Assembly: GCA_018882795.1 (NCBI GenBank)
Contig: VERJ01000008.1
Location: 1 to 51,013, forward strand
Source: Burkholderiaceae bacterium
GTDB lineage: Bacteria > Pseudomonadota > Gammaproteobacteria > Burkholderiales > Burkholderiaceae_A
DNA length: 51,013 bases
Reading direction: 5' to 3'
Under the pieces are notes generated by a model. That model was not told where the DNA came from and did no database searches. It saw only the letters and a list, made by a program, of their open reading frames with translations. The first letter of the stretch is position 1. Every line of letters starts with the position of its first letter. Positions 36,796-46,364 of this stretch are shown here, piece after piece. A program made the position numbers and the translations under genes.

Positions 36796-37770
36796 TTAAC
36801 GATCAAGTCCCGCGGGTGGCCAGTTCTCAAGCTTCATGCCGAGGGTGAGGCCACGCGATGCGAGGACTTCTTTGATTTCGTTGAGCGACTTGCGGCCCAG
36901 GTTAGGGGTCTTCAAGAGCTCGTTTTCGGTGCGCTGAATCAGATCACCGATGTAATAAATGCTCTCGGCTTTCAGGCAATTGGCTGAGCGAACGGTGAGT
37001 TCGAGGTCATCGACCGGGCGCAGCAGCATGGGATCCACGCTGGCGCCACGGCCGGCCTCGGCCACCTGCTCACCACCCTCCAGTGCTGCAAAGACAGAGA
37101 GCTGATCTACCAGGATGCGGGCCGCGCGGCGGACTGCATCTTCCGGATTGATCACGCCATTGGTCTGCACTTCAATTACCAGACGATCCAGGTCGGTACG
37201 CTGCTCTACGCGGGCGCTTTCCACGGTATAGCTCACACGACGGATCGGAGAGAAGGATGCATCCAGCACAATGCGGCCGATGGTGCGGCTGCCTTCATCG
37301 GCCATGGAACGCATGGTGCCCGGCACATAGCCACGACCTTTTTCAACACGGACCTGCAGCTCAAGCTTGGTGTTATCAGACACATGAGCCAGCACATGAT
37401 CAGGGTTGATCACTTTGACATCGTGAGGCAGATCAAAGTCGGAGGCCTTGACCACGCCACCGCCTTGTTTACGCAGCGAAATGAGAACATCGTTTCGGCC
37501 CTCCAGATCAAACACCACCCCCTTCAGGTTGAGTAGCAGATCGACAACATCTTCCTGAACGCCTTCAATGGTGGAGTACTCGTGCACGACGCCTGCGATC
37601 TGGACTTCGGTGGGGGCGAATCCCTCCATCGAAGACAGCAGCACCCGGCGCAATGCATTGCCTAGCGTGTGGCCAAAGCCCCGCTCGAAAGGCTCCATGA
37701 CAATCTTCGCGGTATTAGTGCCGGTCGGCTCGACTTCAATAATGCGCGGCTTAAGAAATGCTGTTTGCAT
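36796..37770 (-). CDS. rpoA: RNA polymerase subunit alpha
   Basis: A 324-residue subunit that nucleates core assembly (N-terminal domain, residues about 1-235: [38 protein letters not shown]) and binds UP elements and activators (C-terminal domain from about 250: [35 protein letters not shown]). Between rpsD and rplQ as in other betaproteobacteria. Full length. Confidence 0.99.
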   Translation of the reverse strand: MQTAFLKPRIIEVEPTGTNTAKIVMEPFERGFGHTLGNALRRVLLSSMEGFAPTEVQIAGVVHEYSTIEGVQEDVVDLLLNLKGVVFDLEGRNDVLISLRKQGGGVVKASDFDLPHDVKVINPDHVLAHVSDNTKLELQVRVEKGRGYVPGTMRSMADEGSRTIGRIVLDASFSPIRRVSYTVESARVEQRTDLDRLVIEVQTNGVINPEDAVRRAARILVDQLSVFAALEGGEQVAEAGRGASVDPMLLRPVDDLELTVRSANCLKAESIYYIGDLIQRTENELLKTPNLGRKSLNEIKEVLASRGLTLGMKLENWPPAGLDR

Positions 37771-37797
37771 AAATTTCCTTCGCGATGATGTTCTTGA

Positions 37798-38421
37798 TTA
37801 GCGTGAATAAAGCTCGACGATCAGACTTTCGTTGATCTCGGCGGGCAGGTCGGAACGATCCGGCACCTGCTTGAACACGCCTTCCATTTTCTTGGTGTCT
37901 ACCGACACCCATGCAGGAAAACCATTTTGCTCAGCCAGCTGAACAGCGGAAATCACGCGTGCCTGGCCACGTGATTTCTCTGACAGGGAAATCACATCAT
38001 TCGGACGGACATGGGCCGACGGAATGTTGACGCACTTACCATTGACCAGAATAGCTTTGTGGCTCACCAGCTGACGGGCCTCTGCGCGTGTGGAACCAAA
38101 GCCCATGCGATAGACCACGTTATCAAGACGAGACTCCAGCAACTGCAGGAGGCTCTCGCCGGTGTTGCCCTTGGCCTGACTGGCATTGGCAAAATAGCGG
38201 CGAAACTGACGTTCCAGCATGCCGTAAATTCGCTTTACTTTTTGTTTTTCGCGCAACTGCTTACCGTAATCCGACAGGCGGGCACCCGAGGTGCGGCCGT
38301 GCTGGCCTGGCTTACTGTCTTGTTTACACTTAGAGTCGAGAGAGCGACGGGCGCTCTTCAGCCCCAGGTCGGTGCCTTCTCGACGGGATAATTTACAACG
38401 TGGTCCAGAGTAACGTGCCAC
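37798..38421 (-). CDS. rpsD: 30S ribosomal protein S4
   Basis: A 207-residue 16S rRNA-binding primary assembly protein; in enterobacteria it also represses the alpha operon. [19 protein letters not shown] opens the protein and an S4 RNA-binding domain follows ([20 protein letters not shown]). The start is GTG, supported by AAAAGGAA six bases upstream. It is preceded by a 130-nt leader with two hairpins (38474-38530), possibly its own control region. Confidence 0.98.
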   Translation of the reverse strand: MARYSGPRCKLSRREGTDLGLKSARRSLDSKCKQDSKPGQHGRTSGARLSDYGKQLREKQKVKRIYGMLERQFRRYFANASQAKGNTGESLLQLLESRLDNVVYRMGFGSTRAEARQLVSHKAILVNGKCVNIPSAHVRPNDVISLSEKSRGQARVISAVQLAEQNGFPAWVSVDTKKMEGVFKQVPDRSDLPAEINESLIVELYSR

Positions 38422-38473
38422 TTCGATTCCTTTTCGAAAAACGCCTGCGGAATTGCTTCCGATTTGGCGAGAT

Positions 38474-38530
38474 GTCAGAACAATTTCTGACGGTGGGCTT
38501 TAAACAAATCCCGGCGGTTCAACCGCCGGG
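38474..38530 (-). promoter_or_regulatory. Two-hairpin region between rpsK and rpsD
   Basis: On the minus strand, CCCGGCGGT-TGA-ACCGCCGGG (38510-38530, 9-bp stem) is followed by ATTTGTTT and then GTCAGAA-ATTG-TTCTGAC (38474-38491). The first resembles a weak terminator or attenuator and the second a leader stem before rpsD. No convincing promoter is seen within the 130-nt gap. The role is inferred only. Confidence 0.45.
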
Positions 38531-38551
38531 GGCGATCACTACAAAAACTCC

Positions 38552-38956
38552 TTAGATCCGGCGGCGCTTCGGGGGCCGGCATCCGTTGTGCGGCACCGGC
38601 GTGATATCCGAAATTTGGGTCACTTTCATGCCCAGGGCATTTAAGGCGCGCACGGTAGACTCACGGCCCGGTCCGGGACCCGTGATGCGGACTTCCACAT
38701 TCTTCACACCACACTCCAATGCCACACGGCCTGCTGCCTCGGCAGCAACCTGTGCAGCGAAGGGGGTGCTTTTACGCGAACCCTTAAAGCCTGCACCACC
38801 ACTAGAGGCCCAGGACAGCGCGTTGCCCTGTCGGTCGGTGATAGTGATGATCGTGTTGTTAAACGATGCATGAATGTGAGCCACCGCATCCGTAACGTTT
38901 TTGCGGACTTTTTTGCGGGTGCGCTGCGAAGCGCCAGTTGTGCCTGCTTTTGCCAT
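38552..38956 (-). CDS. rpsK: 30S ribosomal protein S11
   Basis: A 134-residue small-subunit platform protein. [38 protein letters not shown], the [13 protein letters not shown] loop and the C-terminal [15 protein letters not shown] are all typical. 15 bp after rpsM; the next gene, rpsD, is separated by a structured gap. Confidence 0.98.
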   Translation of the reverse strand: MAKAGTTGASQRTRKKVRKNVTDAVAHIHASFNNTIITITDRQGNALSWASSGGAGFKGSRKSTPFAAQVAAEAAGRVALECGVKNVEVRITGPGPGRESTVRALNALGMKVTQISDITPVPHNGCRPPKRRRI

Positions 38957-38971
38957 GAGTTGCCTCTCGCT

Positions 38972-39337
38972 TTATTTCTTCAGTGCCGCTGCGGCCTTTT
39001 TCGGGCCCTTGCGGGTACGTGCATTGGTGCGGGTGCGCTGACCTCGGACGGGCAGACCGCGGCGATGACGCAGGCCGCGGTAGCAGCCTAAGTCCATCAG
39101 ACGCTTGATGCTCATTGAAACTTCACGACGCAAATCTCCCTCAGTCGTGAACTTGCCAACCTCGGCGCGCAGGCGCTCGAGTTCGTCGTCGGTGAGGTCT
39201 TTCATTTTCTTGGAATAAGCCACTCCAGCTGCATCACAGATGTCGCGAGCGCGGGGTCTTCCGATGCCATAGATGGCGGTCAGGCCGATCTCAGCATGCT
39301 GATGGTTCGGGATATTGATGCCGGCAATACGTGCCAT
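38972..39337 (-). CDS. rpsM: 30S ribosomal protein S13
   Basis: A 121-residue protein at the small-subunit head that contacts t[31 protein letters not shown] [15 protein letters not shown], and the basic C-terminal [19 protein letters not shown] are present. First gene of the alpha group, 25 bp after rpmJ, with no gap that would suggest a strong separate promoter. Confidence 0.98.
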   Translation of the reverse strand: MARIAGINIPNHQHAEIGLTAIYGIGRPRARDICDAAGVAYSKKMKDLTDDELERLRAEVGKFTTEGDLRREVSMSIKRLMDLGCYRGLRHRRGLPVRGQRTRTNARTRKGPKKAAAALKK

Positions 39338-39362
39338 GTTTTGCTCCTGTTTTCCCTAAAAA

Positions 39363-39476
39363 TTAGCCCTGACGCTGCTTGTGACGCGGATCGGAACAGA
39401 TCACGCGCACCACGCCATGGCGACGAATAATTTTGCAGTTACGGCAGATACGCCGAACAGATGCCAACACTTTCAT
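39363..39476 (-). CDS. rpmJ: 50S ribosomal protein L36
   Basis: A 37-residue zinc-ribbon protein, too short for routine gene finding but read directly: [20 protein letters not shown], then [17 protein letters not shown]. The four zinc ligands are Cys11, Cys14, Cys27 and His32 (the Cys-containing paralogue type). It sits between infA and rpsM, as usual. Confidence 0.97.
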   Translation of the reverse strand: MKVLASVRRICRNCKIIRRHGVVRVICSDPRHKQRQG

Positions 39477-39493
39477 AGTCTTGTCCTCTTTCC

Positions 39494-39712
39494 TTACTTG
39501 GCACGAAATACAATTCGTGCACGGGTTAAATCGTAGGGTGTCATCTCTACGGTGACCTTATCCCCCGGCAGGATGCGGATGTAGTGCATGCGCATCTTTC
39601 CAGAGATATGACCCAACACCACGTGACCGTTTTCCAACTTCACACGAAAGGTTGCATTCGGCAGGTTCTCAATGACCTCGCCCTGCATCTGAATTGCATC
39701 GTCTTTCGCCAT
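39494..39712 (-). CDS. infA: Translation initiation factor IF-1
   Basis: A 72-residue OB-fold protein that binds the 30S A site during initiation. [40 protein letters not shown] and [16 protein letters not shown] match the family throughout. The start codon overlaps the secY stop codon by one base (TAATG), so it is coupled to secY. Confidence 0.98.
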   Translation of the reverse strand: MAKDDAIQMQGEVIENLPNATFRVKLENGHVVLGHISGKMRMHYIRILPGDKVTVEMTPYDLTRARIVFRAK

Positions 39713-41031
39713 TAACGCGCAAACCCTCCGCCCTTAAAGTGTGATTTCTTGAGCAGGCTTTCGTATTGCTGAGACATCATGTAGGCCTGCACCTGCGACA
39801 TGAAATCCATTGTCACCACCACGATAATCAGGAGCGATGTACCACCAAAATAAAACGGCACGTTCCACTTCAGCACCAGAAATTCCGGCAGCAGACAGAC
39901 CAGGGTGATGTAGACCGCGCCCACCAGGGTAAGACGCATGAGAATCTTGTCGATGAACTTGGCGGTCTGGTCACCGGGCCGGATGCCAGGAATCAGCGCA
40001 CCGGACTTTTTCAGGTTGTCGGCAGTCTCTTTGCTGTTGAACACCAGGGCCGTGTAAAAAAAACAGAAAAACACAATTGCCGAGGCATAAAGCGCGATAT
40101 ACAAGGGCTGGCCTGGCGACAGCGATGCCGCGATATCGGAAAGCCAACGCGAGCCGCCCTCGCCCGAGCTGAACCAAGACGACAGGGTGGCCGGGAACAG
40201 AATGATGCTCGAAGCAAAGATCGGGGGAATCACCCCGGACATATTGAGTTTGAGCGGTAGATGGGAGGTTTGGCCCGCATAGACCTTATTGCCCACCTGG
40301 CGCTTGGCATAGTTCACGAGAATCTTGCGCTGACCACGCTCAACAAAGCACACAAACGCGGTGACCAGCACCACCAACACCACGATGATGAGGAGTGCGA
40401 TCGCACTCATGGACCCGGTACGCACCAGCTCGAAGAGTCCGCCCAAGGCGTTGGGCAGCCCCGCAGCAATACCCGCGAAAATAATGATGGAGATGCCATT
40501 TCCCAGGCCACGCTCGGTGATCTGCTCGCCCAGCCACATCAGGAACATCGTGCCGGTGACCAGTGAAGTGACCGTGACAAAGCGGAACATCAAGCCGGGA
40601 TCCACCACCAGGCCAGGCTGGGATTCGAGCGCAACAGAAATGCCGATGGCCTGAAAGATGGCCAGGCCCACGGTGGCATAGCGCGTGTACTGCGTGATCT
40701 TATGGCGACCAGCTTCGCCTTCTTTTTTTAGTGCTTCCAGCTGCGGCGAGACAACTGTCATCAGCTGCATGATGATGGAGGCCGAGATGTAGGGCATGAT
40801 CCCCAGCGCAAAGACCGTGAAGCGCGACAACGCGCCACCAGAGAACATATTGAAGAGACCCAGAATGCCTCCGGCCTGCGATTTGAAGAGCTGCGCAAGC
40901 TGATCGGGATCAATACCCGGCACCGGAATGTGGGCACCCACCCGATACACGACCAGGGCCAGCACAAGAAAAACCAGCCGCTTACGCAGATCCGCGTAAC
41001 GGTCGGTCTTCATCGGCATTGCGTTGGCCAT
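39712..41031 (-). CDS. secY: Preprotein translocase subunit SecY
   Basis: A 439-residue channel subunit of the Sec translocon with ten membrane helices. The first helix is [20 protein letters not shown], and the plug region [20 protein letters not shown] follows. The cytoplasmic loop [16 protein letters not shown] and the helix-7 block [17 protein letters not shown] are present. It lies between rplO and infA in the spc operon. Confidence 0.98.
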   Translation of the reverse strand: MANAMPMKTDRYADLRKRLVFLVLALVVYRVGAHIPVPGIDPDQLAQLFKSQAGGILGLFNMFSGGALSRFTVFALGIMPYISASIIMQLMTVVSPQLEALKKEGEAGRHKITQYTRYATVGLAIFQAIGISVALESQPGLVVDPGLMFRFVTVTSLVTGTMFLMWLGEQITERGLGNGISIIIFAGIAAGLPNALGGLFELVRTGSMSAIALLIIVVLVVLVTAFVCFVERGQRKILVNYAKRQVGNKVYAGQTSHLPLKLNMSGVIPPIFASSIILFPATLSSWFSSGEGGSRWLSDIAASLSPGQPLYIALYASAIVFFCFFYTALVFNSKETADNLKKSGALIPGIRPGDQTAKFIDKILMRLTLVGAVYITLVCLLPEFLVLKWNVPFYFGGTSLLIIVVVTMDFMSQVQAYMMSQQYESLLKKSHFKGGGFAR

Positions 41032-41059
41032 GGTGGAGTCTTCTTGCCCTGTTTAAAAA

Positions 41060-41542
41060 TTACTCGGAAGCAGCAGCGGTAGCATCCACGATGACCTTGC
41101 CACCAGCGGCCTCAATCGCGGCCTTGGCACCAGCGGTCACGCCAAGACCACGCACAGTGACCTTGCGGGAGAGTTCGCCAGACTTGATCACTTTGGCTGC
41201 ACGCGTGAGCTCGGCAACAATGCCGGCCTGCTTCAATGCCAAGAGATCAATCTCATCAATGGGAAGGGCCTGGAGATCAGAGAGACGCACTTCCGCATTG
41301 AATCGCGCAAACGGAGCCTTGAAGCCGCGCTTGGGCAGACGGCGATGCAGGGGCATCTGGCCGCCCTCGAAGCCGACCTTATGAAAGCCGCCGGAGCGAG
41401 ATTTTTGTCCCTTGTGTCCGCGGCCTGCGGTCTTGCCCAGGCCGGAGCCAATACCACGGCCCACACGACGCTTGGCATGCTTGGCGCCTTCGGCGGGTGC
41501 GATCGTGTTCAGACGCATGGTGTTTTTGTTGTCTTCAGTCAT
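41060..41542 (-). CDS. rplO: 50S ribosomal protein L15
   Basis: A 160-residue large-subunit assembly protein. [20 protein letters not shown], the Gly-rich [18 protein letters not shown], and [20 protein letters not shown] are typical. The start codes for MTEDNKNT before the family MRLN; GGTGGAG is suitably placed for this ATG, while the inner ATG (41518) has none. Five bases follow the rpmD stop codon. Confidence 0.96.
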   Translation of the reverse strand: MTEDNKNTMRLNTIAPAEGAKHAKRRVGRGIGSGLGKTAGRGHKGQKSRSGGFHKVGFEGGQMPLHRRLPKRGFKAPFARFNAEVRLSDLQALPIDEIDLLALKQAGIVAELTRAAKVIKSGELSRKVTVRGLGVTAGAKAAIEAAGGKVIVDATAAASE

Positions 41543-41547
41543 GGTGC

Positions 41548-41727
41548 TTACTCCACCTTCACGAGGTAAGAGACTTTGTTGATCATGCCGCGCACGGCCG
41601 GCGTGTCTTCCAGGGTGCGCGTCTGACGGATTTTCTTTAGGCCCAGGCCCAGTACAGTGGCACGGTGCGACTCACGGGTGCCGATCGGGCTTTTCACCAA
41701 GGTGACTTTAAGTGTCTTCTTTTCCAT
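41548..41727 (-). CDS. rpmD: 50S ribosomal protein L30
   Basis: A 59-residue protein read directly: [20 protein letters not shown], then [20 protein letters not shown] and a C-terminus ending VSYLVKVE. It has the typical short L30 ferredoxin-like fold with the KSPIG and LGL(K/R)K blocks. Between rpsE and rplO in the spc operon. Confidence 0.97.
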   Translation of the reverse strand: MEKKTLKVTLVKSPIGTRESHRATVLGLGLKKIRQTRTLEDTPAVRGMINKVSYLVKVE

Positions 41728-41740
41728 AAGGTGGCTCCGA

Positions 41741-42259
41741 TCAGTTCAGGATCTGCTCGACCGACAGACCACGCTTATTGGCGATCTCGGCCGGGGTCTG
41801 CATATTGCGCAGGCCGTTGAGCGTTGCACGGACCATGTTGTAGGGGTTGGTGGATCCCAGGCTCTTGGCCACCACATCGGTAACCCCGAGCACTTCAAAA
41901 ATCGCGCGCATCGGGCCACCTGCGATGATGCCGGTACCCTTTTGAGCGGGAGAGATCATGACGGTCGAAGCGCCATGCTTGCCCACCACACTGTGATGGA
42001 AGGTGCCGCCCTTGAGCGGTACCTTGAGCATTTTGCGGCGGGCTTCATCCATAGCCTTCTGCACGGCCACGGGAACTTCACGGGACTTGCCCTTACCCAT
42101 GCCAATGCGGCCATCACCATCACCCACCACCGTGAGTGCGGCAAAACCGAGAATACGTCCGCCCTTCACGACCTTGGTGACACGATTCACCGAAATCATC
42201 TTTTCACGCAGACCGTCGTCGCGGTCTTCCGTGGTTACTTTTGCTTGCATCTTTGCCAT
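41741..42259 (-). CDS. rpsE: 30S ribosomal protein S5
   Basis: A 172-residue protein involved in decoding accuracy and mRNA unwinding. The double-stranded RNA-binding N-domain has [40 protein letters not shown] and the spectinomycin loop region. The C-domain has ILGVTD-like [19 protein letters not shown]. Position and length are normal. Confidence 0.98.
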   Translation of the reverse strand: MAKMQAKVTTEDRDDGLREKMISVNRVTKVVKGGRILGFAALTVVGDGDGRIGMGKGKSREVPVAVQKAMDEARRKMLKVPLKGGTFHHSVVGKHGASTVMISPAQKGTGIIAGGPMRAIFEVLGVTDVVAKSLGSTNPYNMVRATLNGLRNMQTPAEIANKRGLSVEQILN

Positions 42260-42288
42260 TTAAGAGCTCCGTGTTGTCGTCGCGTGAA

Positions 42289-42645
42289 TCAGAACTGCAA
42301 TCCGCCTTCACGGGCAGCCTCGGCCAGGGCCTTCACACGGCCGTGGTATTTGAAGCCCGCGCGGTCAAACGCAACGCTGGTGATTCCTGCGGCCTTGGCC
42401 TTCTCGGCGACGCGCTTACCCACAGCAGCTGCGGCAGCGATGTTGCCGCCCTTGCCGGAGAGCGCCTGACGGACTTCCGGCTCAAGGGTGGAGGCCGACA
42501 CCAGAATCTTTGAGCCCGAAGGATCAATGATGCTGGCGTAGATGTGGGTGTTCGTGCGATGCACGGCCAGACGATTGACACGCAATTGCGCAATCTTGAG
42601 TCGGGTCTGACGTGCTCGGCGAAGCCTGCTTTGTTTCTTATCCAT
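42289..42645 (-). CDS. rplR: 50S ribosomal protein L18
   Basis: A 118-residue 5S rRNA-binding protein. The basic N-terminus [52 protein letters not shown] and [20 protein letters not shown] match the family. Spc operon, between rplF and rpsE. Confidence 0.98.
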   Translation of the reverse strand: MDKKQSRLRRARQTRLKIAQLRVNRLAVHRTNTHIYASIIDPSGSKILVSASTLEPEVRQALSGKGGNIAAAAAVGKRVAEKAKAAGITSVAFDRAGFKYHGRVKALAEAAREGGLQF

Positions 42646-42678
42646 GATCGGTTTCCTGATCTGCTTTGATCTATCCGT

Positions 42679-43212
42679 TTATTTCTTCTTGGTCTCTTTC
42701 ATGATCACGACCTCGTCGACATACCGAACGCCTTTGCCCTTATAGGGCTCGGGTGGGCGATAGGCGCGCACTTCGGCGGCCACCTGGCCCACCTGCTGGC
42801 GGTCGATGCCTTTGATCACGATCTCGGTCTGCGAGGGTGTCTCGGCCTTGATGCCCTTGGGCATCTTGTGAACAACGGGGTGCGAGAAACCAAGCGACAG
42901 ATTCAGCGCATCACCCTGGGCCTGGGCACGATAGCCCACGCCGACCAGGGAGAGCTTGCGCTCAAAACCTTTAGAGACACCGTGCACCATGTTCGCAACG
43001 ATGGCACGAATCGTGCCGCTCATGGCTTTTGCATGACGCGAGCTATCCGCTGCTGCAAAGGTGAGCTGATTGTTCTCGAGTTTGATTGCAACGTCGCCCT
43101 TAAGCGCCTGAGTCAGTGAACCCAGAGGGCCCTTGACTGTAATAGCGCCGGCCGAAATCGTCGCCTCGGTGCCGGAGGGCAGTGCGACGGGATATTTGGC
43201 AATTCGTGACAT
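42679..43212 (-). CDS. rplF: 50S ribosomal protein L6
   Basis: A 177-residue protein at the factor-binding site of the large subunit. [52 protein letters not shown], and the C-terminal signature [16 protein letters not shown] are present. Between rpsH and rplR. Confidence 0.98.
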   Translation of the reverse strand: MSRIAKYPVALPSGTEATISAGAITVKGPLGSLTQALKGDVAIKLENNQLTFAAADSSRHAKAMSGTIRAIVANMVHGVSKGFERKLSLVGVGYRAQAQGDALNLSLGFSHPVVHKMPKGIKAETPSQTEIVIKGIDRQQVGQVAAEVRAYRPPEPYKGKGVRYVDEVVIMKETKKK

Positions 43213-43225
43213 GTTGGCCTTCCCC

Positions 43226-43621
43226 TTACGCGACGATGCCGATCACTTCGCCACCCAGACCTGTAGCACGGGCCTTACGGTCCGTCATCAGGCCTTTCGG
43301 CGTGGATACGATGGCAACACCAAGCCCGTTCATCACGGTCGGCAGTTGATGGCGATTTTTATAGATACGCAGACCGGGGCGGCTCACGCGCTCAATGCGC
43401 TCAATCACCGGACGGCCAGCGTGGTATTTCAGGCTGATCTCCAGATCGGATTTGGCACCCGACTGATTGACATTGAAATGCTCGATATAGCCTTCGTCTT
43501 TCAGCAGCGAGGCGATCGCGATCTTGAGTTTTGACGCCGGCATTGCGACAGAGGGCTTTTCAACCCGCTGGGCATTGCGAATACGCGTAAACATATCGGC
43601 GATGGGATCACTCATGCTCAT
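43226..43621 (-). CDS. rpsH: 30S ribosomal protein S8
   Basis: A 131-residue 16S rRNA-binding protein; in E. coli it is the translational repressor of the spc operon. [20 protein letters not shown] and the C-terminal [20 protein letters not shown] are family blocks. No S8-like target could be identified with confidence by eye in this operon. Confidence 0.98.
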   Translation of the reverse strand: MSMSDPIADMFTRIRNAQRVEKPSVAMPASKLKIAIASLLKDEGYIEHFNVNQSGAKSDLEISLKYHAGRPVIERIERVSRPGLRIYKNRHQLPTVMNGLGVAIVSTPKGLMTDRKARATGLGGEVIGIVA

Positions 43622-43636
43622 GTTCTGATTCCCTTC

Positions 43637-43942
43637 TTACCAGCTGGCCTTGGTGAGGCCGGGTACCTCGCCACGGAACGCGATCTCACGGATCTTGGCC
43701 CGGGCAAGCCCAAACATACGGAACGTGCCGCGTGGACGGCCCGTCAGCTCACAGCGATTACGCAGCCGGGTCGGGCTGGAGTTGCGTGGCAGCTTTTGCA
43801 ACGCCAGACGGGCCTCGTACCGCTCTTCTTCGGATTTCGACTGATCGGTGATAACGGCCTGCAGCGCTGCGCGCTTGGCGGCGTATTTCTTGACCAGCAT
43901 TTCGCGTTTCTTTTCGCGATTGATAAGTGACAGCTTTGCCAT
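43637..43942 (-). CDS. rpsN: 30S ribosomal protein S14 (long, zinc-free type)
   Basis: A 101-residue protein of the small-subunit head. The long form without the CxxC zinc ribbon: [59 protein letters not shown]. This matches the usual Burkholderiales version. Between rplE and rpsH. Confidence 0.98.
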   Translation of the reverse strand: MAKLSLINREKKREMLVKKYAAKRAALQAVITDQSKSEEERYEARLALQKLPRNSSPTRLRNRCELTGRPRGTFRMFGLARAKIREIAFRGEVPGLTKASW

Positions 43943-43965
43943 GAGATTCCTCAGTGGTCCTTGAA

Positions 43966-44505
43966 TTAGTTACGGAAAGGGAAGCGGAATGCGGTGAGCA
44001 GCGCCTTGGCTTCCTCGTCGGTCTTGGCCGTGGTGGTAATGCTGATGTTCAAGCCACGCAGTGCATCGACCTTGTCGTATTCGATCTCGGGGAAAATGAT
44101 CTGCTCTTTCACGCCGATGTTGTAGTTGCCGCGGCCATCAAAAGCCTTGCCAGAAATACCGCGGAAGTCGCGCACGCGAGGCAAGGCAATCGTGATGAAG
44201 CGGTCCAGGAATTCGTACATGCGCGCACCGCGCAGGGTGACCATGCAGCCAATGGGATAGCCCTCGCGAATTTTGAAGCCGGCGATGGCTTTGCGGGCCT
44301 TGGTGACCACAGGCTTTTGGCCAGCGATTTTGGTCATGTCGCCAACAGCATGCTCGATGATTTTTTTATCAGCAACGGCTTCAGACAGGCCCATGTTCAG
44401 GGTGATTTTGGTCAGCCGGGGCACTTCCATTACGCTCTTATAGCCAAACTTGGCGGTGAGGTCTGGAACAATTTTTTCCCGGTAGTGTGCTTGCAAACGC
44501 GCCAT
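43966..44505 (-). CDS. rplE: 50S ribosomal protein L5
   Basis: A 179-residue 5S rRNA-binding protein. [59 protein letters not shown] and [20 protein letters not shown] are typical. 15 bp after rplX. Confidence 0.98.
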   Translation of the reverse strand: MARLQAHYREKIVPDLTAKFGYKSVMEVPRLTKITLNMGLSEAVADKKIIEHAVGDMTKIAGQKPVVTKARKAIAGFKIREGYPIGCMVTLRGARMYEFLDRFITIALPRVRDFRGISGKAFDGRGNYNIGVKEQIIFPEIEYDKVDALRGLNISITTTAKTDEEAKALLTAFRFPFRN

Positions 44506-44520
44506 TGTTTTTCCTTTGCG

Positions 44521-44847
44521 TTATGCCAGTGTGGGATTGGGGATGGGCTCGCCGTTAGACTTGAAGATGCGAACTTTTTTGTCGCCTTCAGTCTTCACGC
44601 CCACACGATCGGCCTTCTGTGTGGCCGGATTGAAGATGGCCACATTGGATTGATCGATCGGCATGGACTTGCTTTCGATACCACCTGTGGTGTTTTTCAT
44701 GGGGTTAGGGCGGACATGCTTTTTCACCATGTTGATGCCTTCCACCAACAGGTGATCGGGGCCCACACGATGGGTCACGATGCCGCGCTTGCCTTTATCT
44801 TTTCCAGTAATGACGATGACTTCGTCACCTTTACGAATCTTGTTCAT
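44521..44847 (-). CDS. rplX: 50S ribosomal protein L24
   Basis: A 108-residue assembly initiator with a KOW motif ([28 protein letters not shown]). [20 protein letters not shown] and the C-terminal [19 protein letters not shown] follow. It starts one base after the rplN stop codon. Confidence 0.98.
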   Translation of the reverse strand: MNKIRKGDEVIVITGKDKGKRGIVTHRVGPDHLLVEGINMVKKHVRPNPMKNTTGGIESKSMPIDQSNVAIFNPATQKADRVGVKTEGDKKVRIFKSNGEPIPNPTLA

Positions 44848-44848
44848 C

Positions 44849-45217
44849 TCAGATCACCTCAGGTGCCAGCGATACGATCTTCATGAAACGCTCAGTGCGC
44901 AGCTCGCGGGTCACGGGCCCGAAGATACGGGTGCCGATGGGTTCCAGCTTGGCGTTGAGCAGCACGGCGGCATTGCCATCAAATTTGATGAGCGAGCCAT
45001 CGGGACGGCGCACACCCTTGGCGGTACGCACCACCACGGCGTTATAGATCTCGCCTTTCTTGACGCGACCGCGGGGGGCCGCATCCTTGATGCTCACCTT
45101 GATGACATCGCCCACGCCGGCATAGCGACGCTTGGAGCCACCAAGAACCTTGATACACATGACTGAACGCGCGCCGGTGTTATCAGCGACGTCCAGACGC
45201 GATTGCATCTGAATCAT
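44849..45217 (-). CDS. rplN: 50S ribosomal protein L14
   Basis: A 122-residue large-subunit protein that forms inter-subunit bridges. [40 protein letters not shown] and [20 protein letters not shown] match the family. It is the first gene of the spc operon, after a 229-nt gap with a promoter and structured leader. Confidence 0.98.
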   Translation of the reverse strand: MIQMQSRLDVADNTGARSVMCIKVLGGSKRRYAGVGDVIKVSIKDAAPRGRVKKGEIYNAVVVRTAKGVRRPDGSLIKFDGNAAVLLNAKLEPIGTRIFGPVTRELRTERFMKIVSLAPEVI

Positions 45218-45248
45218 GATTTTCTCTTCCCAACTTAACCGCCCACAT

Positions 45249-45263
45249 GCTCAGAAGCTGAGC
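45249..45263 (-). promoter_or_regulatory. Leader hairpin upstream of rplN
   Basis: GCTCAG-CTT-CTGAGC, a perfect 6-bp stem with a 3-nt loop, lies about 32 nt before the rplN start. Just upstream (45270-45301) CCCG-ATAA-CGGG is enclosed by GATCA/TGATC. Together they could be a folded r-protein leader. No attenuator T-run is present. Confidence 0.45.
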
Positions 45264-45369
45264 TCACGGCGATCAGTCTTGGTCCCGTTATCGGGTTGAT
45301 CACACACACGGAACTGGCCAACGATACTGACCCGCCCCACCTGAATTACTAAAACTACTCACTAAAACT

Positions 45370-45414
45370 GCAGGAAAGCCTGCCATTTTAGCGGGAAAAC
45401 TGCCTCGTTGCCAA
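45370..45414 (-). promoter_or_regulatory. Promoter of the spc operon (rplN onward) with 5'-end hairpin
   Basis: On the minus strand, TTGGCA (45409-45414), an 18-base spacer and TAAAAT (45385-45390) form a good sigma70 promoter, in the same place as the E. coli spc promoter (between rpsQ and rplN). The start would be near 45378, and the RNA would begin within the hairpin GCAGG-CTTT-CCTGC (45370-45383). This leaves a leader of about 160 nt before rplN. Confidence 0.7.
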
Positions 45415-45417
45415 GGC

Positions 45418-45436
45418 GGGCGGCCCGCTGCCGCCC
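45418..45436 (-). terminator. Hairpin at the end of the S10 operon transcript
   Basis: GGGCGGC-AGCGG-GCCGCCC, a 7-bp GC stem with a 5-nt loop, lies 10 bp past the rpsQ stop codon and just before the spc promoter. No T-run follows, so it is at best a partial or processing terminator. Confidence 0.45.
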
Positions 45437-45438
45437 TA

Positions 45439-45459
45439 AGTGATCATTAAATGATCACT
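45439..45459. repeat. Perfect 21-bp palindrome over the rpsQ stop codon
   Basis: AGTGATCATT-A-AATGATCACT: 10-base arms around a single central base. The stop codon TAA of rpsQ lies at its centre. As RNA it could fold only with a larger loop; as DNA it is a perfect dyad. See findings. Confidence 0.6.
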
Positions 45460-45722
45460 GCCTCGGAAATCCGGCGGGTCACCGCCCAGGATTTGGTTTT
45501 GGAAATCGGCCGGGTCTCGGCGATTTCGACCACATCGCCCACCTTCAGCCCGCCTTCTGCGGCATGGGCGTGATATTTCTTCGACTTGGCCACATATTTG
45601 CCATAGAGCGGGTGCTTTTCACGGCGCTCGACCAATACGGTGACTGTTTTGTTCATTTTGTCACTGACCACGCGGCCCACGAGGGTCCGCTTCAGGACTG
45701 CTTTCTCAGCGGTCGCGTTCAT
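45447..45722 (-). CDS. rpsQ: 30S ribosomal protein S17
   Basis: A 91-residue OB-fold 16S rRNA-binding protein. [40 protein letters not shown] and [19 protein letters not shown] match the family. The start overlaps the rpmC stop codon (ATGA). Last gene of the S10 operon, before the 229-nt gap. Confidence 0.98.
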   Translation of the reverse strand: MNATAEKAVLKRTLVGRVVSDKMNKTVTVLVERREKHPLYGKYVAKSKKYHAHAAEGGLKVGDVVEIAETRPISKTKSWAVTRRISEAVII

Positions 45723-45910
45723 GCGGCCTTCCTTTCACGAATCAGGGTCTTGACCCGCGCAATGTCGCGGCGCACGGCCGTCAGCTGGGAAGTATTGGCC
45801 AGCTGCTGGGTGGCATGCTGCATGCGCAGGTTGAAATGCGCCCGCAGCAGGTCTTCCAATTCCTTGGAGAGGGCTGCGTCGTCTTTGGTTCTAAGTTCAG
45901 ATGCTTTCAT
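45719..45910 (-). CDS. rpmC: 50S ribosomal protein L29
   Basis: A 63-residue helical protein at the tunnel exit. [20 protein letters not shown] is the typical start, followed by [19 protein letters not shown] and [16 protein letters not shown]. An ATG eight codons further upstream (45934), overlapping the rplP stop codon as TGATG, is possible but gives a non-family extension. Confidence 0.96.
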   Translation of the reverse strand: MKASELRTKDDAALSKELEDLLRAHFNLRMQHATQQLANTSQLTAVRRDIARVKTLIRERKAA

Positions 45911-45933
45911 GGCGTTCTCTCTGTTTGCGCGCA

Positions 45934-46350
45934 TCAACGGCCGGGCTGACGGGTCACGAACGTCGTGGCCAGCGGCAATTTAGCGGCAGCGAGCCGGAAG
46001 GCTTCACGGGCCAGGGCCTCGTCTACGCCGTCCATTTCATAGAGCACTTTGCCCGGCTGAATTTCGGCCACGTAGTACTCGGGGTTGCCCTTGCCATTGC
46101 CCATACGGACCTCGGCAGGTTTGATGGAAATGGGCTTGTCGGGAAAGATTCGGATCCAGATGCGGCCACCCCGTTTGATGTGACGGGTCATGGCACGACG
46201 GGCTGCCTCGATTTGACGTGCCGTGATACGGCCACGGACAACGGCCTTTAAGCCGTATTCGCCGAAGGAGACGGCCGCGCCGCGAGTGGCCAGGCCCGTA
46301 TTGCGGCCTTTTTGCTCTTTACGATATTTGCGACGTGCAGGTTGCAGCAT
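45934..46350 (-). CDS. rplP: 50S ribosomal protein L16
   Basis: A 138-residue protein near the peptidyl-transferase centre and A-site t[63 protein letters not shown] and [11 protein letters not shown] are all family blocks. 14 bp after rpsC. Confidence 0.98.
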   Translation of the reverse strand: MLQPARRKYRKEQKGRNTGLATRGAAVSFGEYGLKAVVRGRITARQIEAARRAMTRHIKRGGRIWIRIFPDKPISIKPAEVRMGNGKGNPEYYVAEIQPGKVLYEMDGVDEALAREAFRLAAAKLPLATTFVTRQPGR

Positions 46351-46364
46351 GTTGATGCCTCAGA

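Noticed and set aside
39482..39493. Separate promoter for the alpha operon between infA, rpmJ and rpsM
   Set aside because: Gaps of 17-25 bp hold only ribosome sites; no promoter-like hexamers are seen, so continuous transcription from spc is simpler.
43954..44886. 310-codon plus-strand frame over rplE and rplX
   Set aside because: Shadow of ribosomal protein genes with strong codon bias; composition rich in His/Asp/Gly typical of antisense translation.
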